DNA of 64,000 nt from Streptomyces sp. NL15-2K (GCF_030551255.1 NZ_CP130630.1:992001-1056000); one strand, 5' to 3'; positions 17,695 through 26,975 are shown, counted from the first letter of the stretch. Notes: generated by a model not told the origin, from the letters alone. Translations and numbers: made by a program.

Positions 17695-18740
17695 GGCGTT
17701 CCTCCTGGTCCTACCGGTCTGGCCGTTGAGTCGCGCAGCACCAGCCGCGGCTCGGTCGGTACGACGACATCTCCTGGTGGTGTGCCCTGGACGGCGGCCA
17801 CGAGGGCGTCCACGGCGGCCGTCCCCAGCTGGTACAGGGGCATGGCGACGGTCGTCAGCGGGGGGTGAAGGTGGGCGGCGACGGGCAGGTCGTCATTGCC
17901 GATCACCGAGACGTCCTCGGGGACGCGCAGCCCGAGGCTACGGATCGCGGCCATCGTACCCATCGCCTGCGCGAGCGAGCTGGTGTAGAGCGCGGTGACC
18001 GGCGGACGGCCGTCGCCGTCCACGGGCCGCAGCAGTTCCAGCGCCGCCTGCCGGCCGCCGTCCTCGGTGAAGTCCCCGGACGCGACCGGGGCGGCCGCCA
18101 GCCCCAGTTCCCCGGCGTGCCGCAGGAAGGCCTCCTTGCGGGTGTCGCTGGGGGTGATGCCGGGCGGGCCCGCGATGTGGCCGACCGCGCGGTGGCCGAG
18201 GCCGTGCAGGTGGTCGAGCGCGGTGACGCTGGAGCGGGCCACGTCCATGGTGACGTTCCGGCCGGAGCCCTCGACCGACCGGTTGAGGAAGACATGCGGG
18301 ACCGGGTTGCCGCGGAGCGCTTCCAGCAGAGGGTGACCGGGGCGGGCGGAGGCGATGAGCAGCCCGTCGACCCTGCCTTCCTGCACCAGGTCGTTGAAGG
18401 ACTCGTCGGCCTCCTGCCCGTCGAAGTCCTCGGCCAGCAGGGAGAGATAGCCCAGTTCACGGGCGCGCTGGTAGGCGCCGCGGGCGATGGTGACGTACGT
18501 GGGGTTGTCCAGGGCGGGGACCAGCAGCGCCAGGGCGTGGGTGCTCGCTCCCGCCAGCGCCCGGGCCCCGGAGTGGGGGCGGTAGCCCAGCGCTTCGGCG
18601 GCCTCGTGGACGCGTCGGCGCGTCTCCGGCCGCACGTTCAGGTCCTGCCGGCCGTTGAGCACCTTGGACACGGTGGCCTTGGAGACTCCGGCCCTGTCCG
18701 CCACGTCCACCAGCCTCGCCCGGACTGGCTGTTCCGGCAC
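17691..18740 (-). CDS. LacI-family transcriptional repressor of the sugar operons
   Basis: A 349-residue repressor with the LacI-type headpiece VDVADRAGVSKATVSKVLNG, the hinge helix region YRPHSGARALA, and a periplasmic-binding-protein effector domain ending in a typical VIGNDDLPVAAHLHPPLTTV. GTG at 18740 follows GGGAGAGG; frames further upstream run into the operator region and are not used. It sits between two sugar operons and heads one of them. Two AACCGGTT palindromes lie in the divergent region, matching the symmetric CG-centred operators of this family. Inducer is likely a galactose/arabinose derivative. Confidence 0.93.
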   Translation of the reverse strand: MPEQPVRARLVDVADRAGVSKATVSKVLNGRQDLNVRPETRRRVHEAAEALGYRPHSGARALAGASTHALALLVPALDNPTYVTIARGAYQRARELGYLSLLAEDFDGQEADESFNDLVQEGRVDGLLIASARPGHPLLEALRGNPVPHVFLNRSVEGSGRNVTMDVARSSVTALDHLHGLGHRAVGHIAGPPGITPSDTRKEAFLRHAGELGLAAAPVASGDFTEDGGRQAALELLRPVDGDGRPPVTALYTSSLAQAMGTMAAIRSLGLRVPEDVSVIGNDDLPVAAHLHPPLTTVAMPLYQLGTAAVDALVAAVQGTPPGDVVVPTEPRLVLRDSTARPVGPGGTP

Positions 18741-18817
18741 GTGGGCCCCTCTCCCTTGTGCGCCAAGGCCCGCTCGGCGTGTGCGGCGGTGGCGCTTTCT
18801 GAACTCTTGTCGACCTC

Positions 18818-18847
18818 TTGACACCTTCTGGCGCTGGAACCTAACGT
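18818..18847 (+). promoter_or_regulatory. Predicted promoter of the plus-strand sugar operon
   Basis: TTGACA at 18818-18823 is followed after 18 bases by TAACGT at 18842-18847, a good sigma-70-type match. Transcription would begin near 18854 and immediately enter the first LacI operator, fitting repression by blocking. This would leave a leader of about 360 bases before the binding-protein gene, with no riboswitch recognised in it. Confidence 0.6.
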
Positions 18848-18864
18848 TCGCCGAAGTTCGAGTC

Positions 18865-18923
18865 AACCGGTTTCCCCAGACGGAAATGGACGATACGTCT
18901 GGGCAGAGCCGTAGAAACCGGTT
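18865..18923. promoter_or_regulatory. Twin LacI operators with a nested inverted repeat
   Basis: Two copies of AACCGGTT lie at 18865-18872 and 18916-18923, centres 51 bp apart, close to five helical turns. Between them is a second perfect inverted repeat, CCCAGACG (18875-18882) and CGTCTGGG (18896-18903). The AACCGGTT sites fit the LacI consensus; the inner repeat could be the site of another regulator or a hairpin in the leader RNA. Confidence 0.65.
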
Positions 18924-19214
18924 CATGTGAACGCAGCAGTATCAACGTCGGATACCGGCCATGGACGGGTGCGCTACGAGGCGCCCCCGTGCTGCGCCGC
19001 GGACGCGACCACCGTCGCAGTCGCGGTCGGACGATGCGGTGCCGACACATGTGCACGACAGCCGTGTGCGCGCCGGGTTCCGGGACCCCTCGCGCCAGGG
19101 CTGAGAGCCCGGCGCTCACCATCCGATCCCCGTCCCCGCCCATGCCCCTTTGCCGCGCCTCCCCCGCGGCGACTCCGCATTCGCCATACGTCCCGCACGA
19201 AAGGGTGTCCAGTT

Positions 19215-20561
19215 ATGTCCGTCCCGACCACAGGGTCCCTCGACAGACGTCGTTTCCTCACCTACTCCGCCGGCGCCGCGCTCGCCGCGACCGCGCTGCC
19301 CGGCTGTGCCGCTTCCGTCGACGACGGCTCGGGCGGCGGTTCGAAGAGCGGCAGCACGACGCTCACGGTCATGTGCGAGAAGGACGACTTCGACATCAAG
19401 GCCGCCCAGGAGGCACTGGGCGTGAAGATCAGGGTCCTCAAGAGCGACCCCACCAAGCTCAACGCCATGCTGGCGAGCAAGACCCCGCCGGACGTGGTGC
19501 GCGGGCTCGGTGCCGTGGAGACCCCGTATTTCGCGGCGCGCAAGCTGATGGCCGACCTGGACCCGTACTTCGCCAAGAGCGCGGTGCTCAAGCCCGCCGA
19601 CCTCGACCCGGTCAACGACCTGTGGCGTTTCGACGGCAGCAAGCAGGGCGCGGGCCCCCGCTACGGCATGGCCAAGGACTACTCGCAGGACCAGATGTTC
19701 TGGTACCGCACCGACCTGTTCGAGGCCGCGAAGCTGGACCTGCCCAGCGAGACCGAGCCGCTCTCGTACGAGGAGTGGCTGGACCTCGGCAAGCGCCTGA
19801 CCAAGCGTCGGCTGGGCAAGGTGAAGGTGTACGGCCTGAACGTCACGGGACTCGGCTCCTTCGCCCCGCTGATGGGCATGACCGCGTCGGCCGGCGGCAG
19901 CCTGTTCGCCGAGGACATGGCTTCGGTGGACTTCTCCTCCCCCGAGGCGCTCAGGGCGCTGAAGTGGATGCTGGAGTACACGAAGGCCGACATCGGCCCG
20001 AGCGTCGTCAACCCGAACCCGGACGGCTGGGACTGGCCGACCTTCCAGGCGGGACGGATGGCGATGGCCTCCGACGGCTACTGGTTCGGCGGGGCCATCG
20101 CCGGCGATCCCAAGGTCGCCGAGGTCTCGCGCCTCGCACCCGCGCCCCAGATGGGCAGCAACCGCGTCAGCCCCTGCTTCGGCGCCACCGGCTTCTGGGT
20201 TCCCAGGGACTCCAAGAACAAGGACGCGGCCTGGAAGTTCTTCGAGTGGTTCTTCGGCAAGGAGCCCGCCCAGACCCGGGCCGCCGGCGGCTGGGGCATC
20301 CCCACCCTGAAGTCGCTGCGCTCGAAGATGCCGCAGGAAAAGCCGTACCAGAAGCAGGCCTTCAAGGTGCAGGAGCAGGAGCTCGCCAACTTCTCGGTCC
20401 TGTCGTTCACCCCGTACGCCCAGAGGGAAGCCCTGGACGGAGTGATCAGCAAGGTCCTGCCGGGGGCGGTCAAGTCCGGTACCTCCGCGGGCAAGGTCGC
20501 GGACGAGCTGAACAAGCAGATGAACGACCTGATCGCCAAGGGCAAGGACGTCCTCGGGTGA
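19215..20561 (+). CDS. Sugar ABC transporter substrate-binding lipoprotein (Tat-exported)
   Basis: A 448-residue extracellular solute-binding protein (family 1). The N-terminus carries a twin-arginine signal (DRRRFLTYSAG) ending in a lipobox LPGC with the lipid-anchored cysteine at residue 31, so it is held on the outer face of the membrane. The ATG at 19215 is the only start giving this complete signal; a longer upstream frame is spurious. It begins an importer operon with two permeases, probably capturing arabinose- or galactose-containing oligosaccharides. Confidence 0.92.
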   Translation: MSVPTTGSLDRRRFLTYSAGAALAATALPGCAASVDDGSGGGSKSGSTTLTVMCEKDDFDIKAAQEALGVKIRVLKSDPTKLNAMLASKTPPDVVRGLGAVETPYFAARKLMADLDPYFAKSAVLKPADLDPVNDLWRFDGSKQGAGPRYGMAKDYSQDQMFWYRTDLFEAAKLDLPSETEPLSYEEWLDLGKRLTKRRLGKVKVYGLNVTGLGSFAPLMGMTASAGGSLFAEDMASVDFSSPEALRALKWMLEYTKADIGPSVVNPNPDGWDWPTFQAGRMAMASDGYWFGGAIAGDPKVAEVSRLAPAPQMGSNRVSPCFGATGFWVPRDSKNKDAAWKFFEWFFGKEPAQTRAAGGWGIPTLKSLRSKMPQEKPYQKQAFKVQEQELANFSVLSFTPYAQREALDGVISKVLPGAVKSGTSAGKVADELNKQMNDLIAKGKDVLG

Positions 20562-21583
20562 GCACCGAACAACTCACCTCCGCGGCCGGGCCTGCTGTGC
20601 AGAGCCCGGCTGGGGCGGCGGCCACTCGGCCGCCGCGCCGGCGGCCCTCGCTGAGGACGCGCAGGGCCGGGGCCTTCTATGTCTTCGCCGGTCCCTGGAT
20701 GCTGGGGTTCCTGGCCCTGACGGCCTTTCCGCTCGGGTACGCCCTGTGGCTGAGCTTCACCAACTCCGACGGGCTGTCGGACAACGCCCGTTTCGTGGGC
20801 CTGGACAACTACAAGGAGGTCTTCACCGACGCGGAGACGCTGCACTCCCTGGCCCGCACCGGCTTGTTCACGGCGCTGACCGTACCGCTGACGATCGTGG
20901 CGGGACTGTTCCTCGCCGTGCTGGTGAACCAGCCGATCCGGGCCCGCGGCCTGTTCCGCACGTTGCTGTACCTGCCCGCCGTGGTGCCGCCGGTCGGTGC
21001 CGCCCTCACCTTCAGGATGATCTTCGACCGTGACTCGGGGGCGGCCAACGGCCTTCTGGACCTCTTCCAAGTCAACGGACTCACGTGGCTGACGGATCCC
21101 TACGCCCGCTGGGTGCTGCTCTTCCTGACCATGTGGGGCGTGGGCAACGTCATGATCATCTCGCTGGCGGGACTGCAGGACATCCCCAGGGAACTGCACG
21201 AGGCGGCCCGGGTCGACGGCGCCAGTCCCTGGCAGTCCTTCACCCGGATCACCCTGCCGCTGCTCTCCCCCGTCATCTTCTTCCAGGTCGTCACCGGGAT
21301 CATCGCCGCGTTGCAGACCCTCGCACCGCTGCTCATCTCGCTCGACCCCACCCCGAGGGGCCTCGGATCCGTCCCGGAGAGCAACAACCTCTTCATGATC
21401 CACGTTCTCGACGAGTACTTCGTCGGCGGCCGTTACGGCTACGCCTCCGCCCTGCTGTGGGTGCTCTTCCTGATTATCGTCGCCGTCACCTTCCTCATCT
21501 TCAAACTCAGCAAGGGTACGGTCTTCTACTCCGTGGAGCCGGAGCGCGCGAAGACCAAGACCCGCACGATCGGAGGCGCGTGA
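20558..21583 (+). CDS. Sugar ABC transporter permease (MalF-type)
   Basis: A 341-residue membrane protein with about six helices. The ATPase-contact EAA loop reads EAARVDGASPWQSFTRITLP. GTG start overlaps the binding-protein stop as GTGA. It pairs with the following permease to form the channel. No ATPase gene lies in this cluster. Confidence 0.93.
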   Translation: MSTEQLTSAAGPAVQSPAGAAATRPPRRRPSLRTRRAGAFYVFAGPWMLGFLALTAFPLGYALWLSFTNSDGLSDNARFVGLDNYKEVFTDAETLHSLARTGLFTALTVPLTIVAGLFLAVLVNQPIRARGLFRTLLYLPAVVPPVGAALTFRMIFDRDSGAANGLLDLFQVNGLTWLTDPYARWVLLFLTMWGVGNVMIISLAGLQDIPRELHEAARVDGASPWQSFTRITLPLLSPVIFFQVVTGIIAALQTLAPLLISLDPTPRGLGSVPESNNLFMIHVLDEYFVGGRYGYASALLWVLFLIIVAVTFLIFKLSKGTVFYSVEPERAKTKTRTIGGA

Positions 21584-22404
21584 TGGTGCTCTCCCGGCGC
21601 AGCGTCGTCTACATGCTCCTGGTGAGCGTCCTCGTCCTCATGCTCAGCCCCCTCGCCTGGCTCGCGATCACCGCGTTCAAGGACTCCACGGAGCTGAGTG
21701 CCGTCCCCATCCACTGGTGGCCGCACAACCCGAGCCCCGGGAACTTCGGCAAGGCGCTGACCAGTTGGGACTACTTCGGCTTCGCCCGCAACTCCCTGAC
21801 GATCGCCGTCATCTACTCGGTGCTGGCGACACTCGCCTCGGCCTGGGCCGGGTACGGTTTCGCCCGGCTCGAAGCACCGGGAAAACGAGTGATCTTCGGT
21901 GTGCTGCTGTCGACGATGATGCTGCCGCAGGTCATCACCCTTATCCCGACCTACCTGTTGTTCGCCAAGGTCAACCTCATCAACACGTACATGCCGTGGG
22001 TGCTGTGGGGTATGTGCGGGGCGCCGTATCTGATCTTCCTGTTCCGGCAGTTCTTCTCCAACATGCCCAAGGAACTGGAGGAGGCGGCGATCGTCGACGG
22101 CTGTGGGCAGATCCGCATCTTCTGGCGCATCTTCCTGCCCCAGTCGTGGCCGGTCATCGCCACCAGCGTGATCCTTTCCTTTTCCTGGACGTGGGGTGAC
22201 TTCATCGCACCCGCGCTGCTGCTGGACACCAACCGCACGACCCTCGCCGTCCAGCTCACCTACGGTTACATGAACGCGCACGGTGGCCAGCTCAACAACC
22301 TCGTCGCGGCAGGCGCCCTGGTGTACGTCGTGCCCGTGCTGGTGCTCTTCCTGATCCTGCAGCGCGGCTTCGTCGCCGGGATCTCCACCTCCGGACTCAA
22401 GTAA
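21583..22404 (+). CDS. Sugar ABC transporter permease (MalG-type)
   Basis: A 273-residue membrane protein with six predicted helices and the EAA loop EEAAIVDGCGQIRIFWRIFL. Its ATG shares one base with the previous stop codon (TGATG), so translation is coupled. With the neighbouring MalF-type permease it forms the import channel; in streptomycetes such importers commonly use one shared ATPase (MsiK) encoded elsewhere, and that would explain the missing ATPase here. Confidence 0.93.
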   Translation: MVLSRRSVVYMLLVSVLVLMLSPLAWLAITAFKDSTELSAVPIHWWPHNPSPGNFGKALTSWDYFGFARNSLTIAVIYSVLATLASAWAGYGFARLEAPGKRVIFGVLLSTMMLPQVITLIPTYLLFAKVNLINTYMPWVLWGMCGAPYLIFLFRQFFSNMPKELEEAAIVDGCGQIRIFWRIFLPQSWPVIATSVILSFSWTWGDFIAPALLLDTNRTTLAVQLTYGYMNAHGGQLNNLVAAGALVYVVPVLVLFLILQRGFVAGISTSGLK

Positions 22405-22443
22405 CGATGTTCACCAACGCGCCACGCTGCAAAGGAACTTCGT

Positions 22444-22494
22444 ATGACCACCCCCCAGCGCTTGGGCACATCGTCCACGGCGGTGAGGTCATGA
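22444..22494 (+). CDS. Short open frame of 16 codons coupled to the aldolase gene
   Basis: AAAGGA is followed 7 bases later by ATG and a 16-codon frame (MTTPQRLGTSSTAVRS) whose TGA overlaps the aldolase ATG as ATGA. The frame could be a translated leader that couples aldolase translation, or the surviving start of a deleted gene. Only the start, ribosome site and overlap are seen; no function is assigned. Confidence 0.45.
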   Translation: MTTPQRLGTSSTAVRS

Positions 22495-23162
22495 CCGAGC
22501 GTCCCTCCCTCACCCCGCAACTGGGCAGGACCCGGGTCATGGCCATCCTCCGGTCGGCCGACGCGACGGGACTGCCGGCCGTGGCCCGGGCCCTCGCGGT
22601 CGGCGGCATCACCTGCCTGGAGGTCACCCTCACCACATCGGGTGCCCTCGACGCGCTGGCCGCCATCCGGGACGAGCTCGGGCCCGGGGTGGCGGTCGGC
22701 GCCGGCACGGTGATCACCACTGAGCAGGCCCGGGAAGCGCTCGCGGCCGGGGCTGAGTTCCTGGTGGCACCGGCCGTCGACACCGACGTGATCCGCGACG
22801 CCGCCGACCGGGGCATCCCGTTCTACCCGGGCGCCTGGACACCGACTGAGGTGTCCGCCGCCTGGCGAGCGGGCGCCACCGCCGTCAAGCTCTTCCCGGC
22901 GAGCACCGGCGGCCCCGCCCACCTGCGGCAGCTGCGGGCACCGCTGCCGGACATCCCGCTCATCGCCGTCGGCGGAGTCGACGTCGACCAGGTGCGCGAC
23001 TACCTCGACGCGGGCGCCCTCGCCGTCGGCATCGGCTCCCCGCTGCTGCGCGGAGCGGACCGCAACCCGGCGACAGAGACTCTGGACGCCCTCACGGCGA
23101 GGACCCGCACGCTGCTCGCCACGATCAGGGCCACGTCCAGTCATCAGGAGGTGGGCCCGTGA
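22491..23162 (+). CDS. 2-keto-3-deoxy-6-phosphogluconate / phosphogalactonate aldolase
   Basis: Splits a 2-keto-3-deoxy-6-phospho-sugar acid into pyruvate and glyceraldehyde 3-phosphate. The 223 residues fit the KDPG-aldolase family: the glutamate strand CLEVTLTT, the Schiff-base lysine in AVKLFPAS, and the phosphate-site glycine loop AVGGVD. ATG at 22491 is preceded by GGTGAGG; the longer frame from 22407 has no family resemblance. It overlaps the kinase gene by GTGA, so the two successive steps are made together. Confidence 0.93.
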   Translation: MTERPSLTPQLGRTRVMAILRSADATGLPAVARALAVGGITCLEVTLTTSGALDALAAIRDELGPGVAVGAGTVITTEQAREALAAGAEFLVAPAVDTDVIRDAADRGIPFYPGAWTPTEVSAAWRAGATAVKLFPASTGGPAHLRQLRAPLPDIPLIAVGGVDVDQVRDYLDAGALAVGIGSPLLRGADRNPATETLDALTARTRTLLATIRATSSHQEVGP

Positions 23163-24118
23163 ACGAACCTTCCCAACAACGCTACTTGGTGACCGTCGGC
23201 GAGGTTCTCGCGGTCCTGGCCGCGTCGGACACCGGCCCGCTGGCCGTGGGCTCCGACCTGCGTCTCGGGCTCGCCGGAGCCGAGTCGAACGTCGCCGTGG
23301 GCGTCAGCCGGCTCGGCGGGTCCGCCACCTGGATCGGCCGCGTCAGCGACGACGCACTCGGCGACCTCATCCTGCGCGAGCTGCGCGCCGAAGGCGTCAC
23401 CGCGGTCGCCGCCCGCGACCGGGCCCCCACCTCGCTGCTGCTGCGCGAACGCCGTACGGCCACGCACAGCCGTACGCGTTACTACCGCACCCACACGGCG
23501 GGTGCCCGGCTGACCGCCGACGACATCCCCAAGGATCTCGTCGCCGGCGCGGCGGTCCTGCACATCACCGGGATCACCCCGGCACTGGGCGAAGGTCCGG
23601 CCCGTGCCGTCACCCGGGCGGTGGACATCGCCATCGACGCCGGCGTACCGGTCTCACTGGACGTCAACTTCCGGTCGCTGCTGTGGAACGAGCAGGAGGC
23701 CGCGCGCACGCTGCTGCCGCTGCTGCGCAGGAGCGACCTGGTCTTCGCGGGACCGCACGAAGGCAGGCTCATGGCTCCCGACGCCGACGGACCGGAGGAG
23801 CTCGCCAAGAGCATCTGCGACCTCGGACCCGCCGGGGCCGTGATCAAGCTCGGCGCCGAGGGCGCGTACGCCCTCCTCGACGGACGGTCGTACCGGCAGC
23901 CCGCCACGCCCATAGCCGTGCTCGACTCGGTGGGAGCGGGTGACGCGTTCGCCGCCGGGTACCTCGCCGAACTGCTCGCGGGTGAACCCCCGGAGCGGCG
24001 ACTGCGGACGGCGGCCCTGCTCGGCGCCTTCGCGGTGAGCACCACCGGAGACTGGGAAGGCCTGCCCCGACGCTCCGAACTGGGGCTGCTGGACCACTAC
24101 GACGACATCGTGCGCTGA
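23159..24118 (+). CDS. PfkB-family sugar kinase, probable 2-keto-3-deoxygluconate/galactonate kinase
   Basis: A 319-residue ribokinase-like enzyme that phosphorylates a 2-keto-3-deoxy acid with ATP. The N-terminal GG-type substrate region (GLAGAESNVAVGVSRLGG) and the C-terminal anion-hole/catalytic motif DSVGAGDAFAAG are intact. CAGGAGG precedes the GTG, which overlaps the aldolase stop. The order dehydratase (divergent), kinase, aldolase supports KDG/KDGal kinase rather than another sugar kinase. Confidence 0.92.
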   Translation: MNEPSQQRYLVTVGEVLAVLAASDTGPLAVGSDLRLGLAGAESNVAVGVSRLGGSATWIGRVSDDALGDLILRELRAEGVTAVAARDRAPTSLLLRERRTATHSRTRYYRTHTAGARLTADDIPKDLVAGAAVLHITGITPALGEGPARAVTRAVDIAIDAGVPVSLDVNFRSLLWNEQEAARTLLPLLRRSDLVFAGPHEGRLMAPDADGPEELAKSICDLGPAGAVIKLGAEGAYALLDGRSYRQPATPIAVLDSVGAGDAFAAGYLAELLAGEPPERRLRTAALLGAFAVSTTGDWEGLPRRSELGLLDHYDDIVR

Positions 24119-24182
24119 GCCTTCCCGGCACCGCATCCGCTCACGTACCCATCTGCTCACAGAACTTCCAGGGAAGACACCC

Positions 24183-25256
24183 ATGCCCACGCGTTCCTCC
24201 TCCGACGGGGTCGCTGTCCTCACCGGCTCCTACACACCCGAGTCCGGCGGGGACGGCGCCGGGATCGCCGCACTGAGCCTCACCCCGGCCACCGGCCACC
24301 TGGCGCGCGACACCACAGTGCCGCCGGTGCCCGTCAACGGGGCGTCCTTCCTGGCGGCGCATCCCTCGCTCGACGTCGTCTACAGCACGAACGAGACCGA
24401 TCCGGGCACCGTCAGCGCACTGGTCCGGCGCGGCGACGGCCAACTGTCCCCGCTGGGCGAAGCATTGAGCAGCGGCGGCGCCAACCCGTGCCACCTCACC
24501 GTCCACCCGGACGGGGCCTGGCTGCTGACCGCGAACTACGGCAGTGACACGCCGCCCGGCAGCGTGGCCGTACACCGCCTCGATTCGGACGGACGCCCGG
24601 TGGAACTGACCGACATCGCCGTCCACGAAGGAACGGGCCCTGTCACCGGACGGCAGGAGGGCAGCCACGCCCACCAGGTGCTCGTCGACCCGGCGGGCCG
24701 TTACGTCCTGGCCACCGACCTGGGCGCGGACGCGGTCTTCACCTACCGGCTCGACACCCGGACCGGCACCCTGGAGCGGGTCGCGGTGAACCGGCTGCGC
24801 GCGGGGTCCGGTCCTCGCCACCTCGCCTTCGCTCCCGGGGGTGAGCTGGTGTTCAGCGCGGACGAACTGTCCTCGACCGTCACCTGCCACCGCTACGACG
24901 CCGGTACGGGCACTTTGACGGGCCTGACCTCAGTGCCCGCCACGGCGGTCCGGGACGTCACCAACCAGCCGGGCGGCATCGTCGCCTCGCCCTGCGGCCG
25001 TTTCGTGTGGGTGACCAACCGGGGCGCGGACACGGTGGCCGCGTTCCGGGTCACCGGCACAACGCTGGAGCCGATCGACGAGATGTCCGCCGGCGGTACC
25101 TGGCCGCGCGGCCTGACCTACGCGGACGAGCATCTGCTGGTCGCCAACCAGCACAGCGGGACGCTCGTCGCGCTGCGGGTCCTGGACGACGGGGCGCTGC
25201 GGCAGGCGGGCCCGGCGATGTCCGTTCCGTCGGTGGTCTGCGCGCTCGTCCTCTGA
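24183..25256 (+). CDS. Lactonase family protein (6-phosphogluconolactonase-like beta-propeller)
   Basis: A 357-residue cytoplasmic seven-bladed propeller of the YbhE/Pgl type, recognisable from GASFLAAHPSLDVVYSTNE, NPCHLTVHPDGAWLLTANYG and GSGPRHLAFAPGGELVF. It should hydrolyse a sugar lactone to the acid, the step between the sugar dehydrogenase and galactonate dehydratase. An AGGGAAG site precedes the ATG. It is the third metabolic gene of the plus operon, 64 bases after the kinase. Confidence 0.9.
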   Translation: MPTRSSSDGVAVLTGSYTPESGGDGAGIAALSLTPATGHLARDTTVPPVPVNGASFLAAHPSLDVVYSTNETDPGTVSALVRRGDGQLSPLGEALSSGGANPCHLTVHPDGAWLLTANYGSDTPPGSVAVHRLDSDGRPVELTDIAVHEGTGPVTGRQEGSHAHQVLVDPAGRYVLATDLGADAVFTYRLDTRTGTLERVAVNRLRAGSGPRHLAFAPGGELVFSADELSSTVTCHRYDAGTGTLTGLTSVPATAVRDVTNQPGGIVASPCGRFVWVTNRGADTVAAFRVTGTTLEPIDEMSAGGTWPRGLTYADEHLLVANQHSGTLVALRVLDDGALRQAGPAMSVPSVVCALVL

Positions 25257-25337
25257 CACAACCCCAGACCTCCGCTTCGGTCTGAACACCTCGTCCGCGA
25301 ACGCCGGACAGCCTGAAACAGCCAACGAAAGGCAGTC

Positions 25338-26861
25338 ATGTCCCGCCCCACCACCCCCGCACGCTTCACTCTCGACTCGGCGTTCGGCATCGGCGCCGTC
25401 AACCCCCGGCTGTACGGATCGTTCGTCGAGCACCTGGGCCGTTGCGTCTACACCGGCATCTACGAACCGGGCCACCCGCAGGCCGACGCCGACGGCCTGC
25501 GCCTGGACGTTCTTGAGCTGATCCGGGAACTGGGCGTCACCACCGTGCGCTACCCGGGCGGCAACTTCGTCTCCGGCTACCGCTGGGAGGACTCCGTGGG
25601 ACCGCGCGAGGAGCGCCCGGTCCGGCTGGACCTGGCCTGGAAGTCCACGGAGACCAACGAGTTCGGCCTCGGGGAGTTCATGGACTTCTGCGCCAAGACC
25701 GGCACGGAACCCATGATGGCCGTCAATCTCGGCACCCGCGGGGTGGAGGACGCCCTGCGGCTGCTGGAGTACAGCAACCACCCGGGCGGCACCGAGCTGT
25801 CCGACCGCCGTGCCGCCCACGGCGCCAAGGAGCCGTACGGCATCAAGATGTGGTGCCTGGGCAACGAGATGGACGGGCCCTGGCAGACCGGACACAAGAC
25901 GGCGGAGGAGTACGGGCGGCTCGCCGCCGAGACCGCCCGCGCCATGAGAATGATCGACCCCGGCCTTGAACTGGTCGCCTGCGGCAGTTCGGCGTCCTCC
26001 ATGCCGACCTTCGGCTCCTGGGAGGCGACCGTCCTGGAAGCCGCGTACGACCTGGTCGACCACATCTCGCTGCACGCCTACTACGAGGAGACCGACGGCG
26101 ACCGCGACTCCTTCCTGGCCTCCGCCGTCGACATGGAGCACTTCATCGAGTCGGTCGTCGCCACCTGCGACCACGTCCGGGCGCGGCTCAAGGAGAAGAA
26201 GCGGATCAACCTCTCCTTCGACGAATGGAACGTCTGGTACCAGAAGCGGCCCAACCCTCACCAGGTCGAGGACTGGCAGCAGGCACCGCGCCTGCTGGAG
26301 GACGTCTACACCGTCACCGACGCCGTGGTCTTCGGCTCGCTGCTCATCGCCCTGCTGCGCCACGCCGACCGGGTGACCGCCGCCTCCCTGGCCCAGCTCG
26401 TCAACGTCATCGCGCCGATCATGACCGAACCGGGCGGGCCCGCCTGGCGGCAGACCACCTTCTTCCCCTTCGCCCAGGCGTCGGCGTACGGGCGCGGCCG
26501 GGTGCTGCGCGTCGATGTGGACAGCCCCACGTACCCCACCGCCCGCTTCGGTGACGTACCGCTGTTGCACGCCACCGCCGTCATGGACGACGAGACCGGC
26601 GACATCACCGTCTTCGCGGTCAACCGCGGCCAGACGGACGCTCTGCCGTTGACGATCGACCTGCGCGGCGTGGGCACCGCCGCCCTGACGGAGCACCTGG
26701 TCCTGGCCGACAGCGACCCGGAGGCCACCAACACCGCGGACCGGCCCGACCGGGTCACCCCGCGCCCCGCCACCGGCACCGTCGTCACCGACGGCGTCCT
26801 CCACGCCGAACTCGAACCGCTTTCCTGGAACATGATCCGGCTGACAGGTCGGCAGGACTGA
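25338..26861 (+). CDS. GH51 alpha-L-arabinofuranosidase
   Basis: Releases terminal alpha-L-arabinofuranose from arabinan, arabinoxylan or arabinogalactan oligosaccharides. The 507 residues form a TIM barrel plus C-terminal beta domain. The acid/base glutamate is in WCLGNEMDGPW (residue 177) and the nucleophile in LSFDEWNVWY (residue 296). No signal peptide is seen, so it acts in the cytoplasm on imported oligosaccharides. AACGAAAGG lies upstream of the ATG. Position in the importer operon supports this role. Confidence 0.95.
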   Translation: MSRPTTPARFTLDSAFGIGAVNPRLYGSFVEHLGRCVYTGIYEPGHPQADADGLRLDVLELIRELGVTTVRYPGGNFVSGYRWEDSVGPREERPVRLDLAWKSTETNEFGLGEFMDFCAKTGTEPMMAVNLGTRGVEDALRLLEYSNHPGGTELSDRRAAHGAKEPYGIKMWCLGNEMDGPWQTGHKTAEEYGRLAAETARAMRMIDPGLELVACGSSASSMPTFGSWEATVLEAAYDLVDHISLHAYYEETDGDRDSFLASAVDMEHFIESVVATCDHVRARLKEKKRINLSFDEWNVWYQKRPNPHQVEDWQQAPRLLEDVYTVTDAVVFGSLLIALLRHADRVTAASLAQLVNVIAPIMTEPGGPAWRQTTFFPFAQASAYGRGRVLRVDVDSPTYPTARFGDVPLLHATAVMDDETGDITVFAVNRGQTDALPLTIDLRGVGTAALTEHLVLADSDPEATNTADRPDRVTPRPATGTVVTDGVLHAELEPLSWNMIRLTGRQD

Positions 26862-26975
26862 CCACTCCGCCGTACCGACTGCCCATGGGCCGCTGCCACC
26901 GCCGTCGTCCACGTCGTGGACACCGGCTCATGGGCCCGCACGCGGCACCACCACACTCACGCCTGGGAAGAACCG

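Noticed and set aside
18924..19214. Riboswitch or leader gene in the sugar operon leader
   Set aside because: The long leader tempted me, but no known riboswitch core, terminator/antiterminator pair or coupled frame could be supported.
18989..20557. Very long extension of the first permease frame
   Set aside because: It overlaps the binding-protein gene in another frame; the GTG at 20558 with a GTGA overlap is the natural start.
26916..26975. N-terminal extension of the GH43-like protein
   Set aside because: The extra 20 residues (histidine-rich) do not fit the family, and a ribosome site precedes the later ATG.
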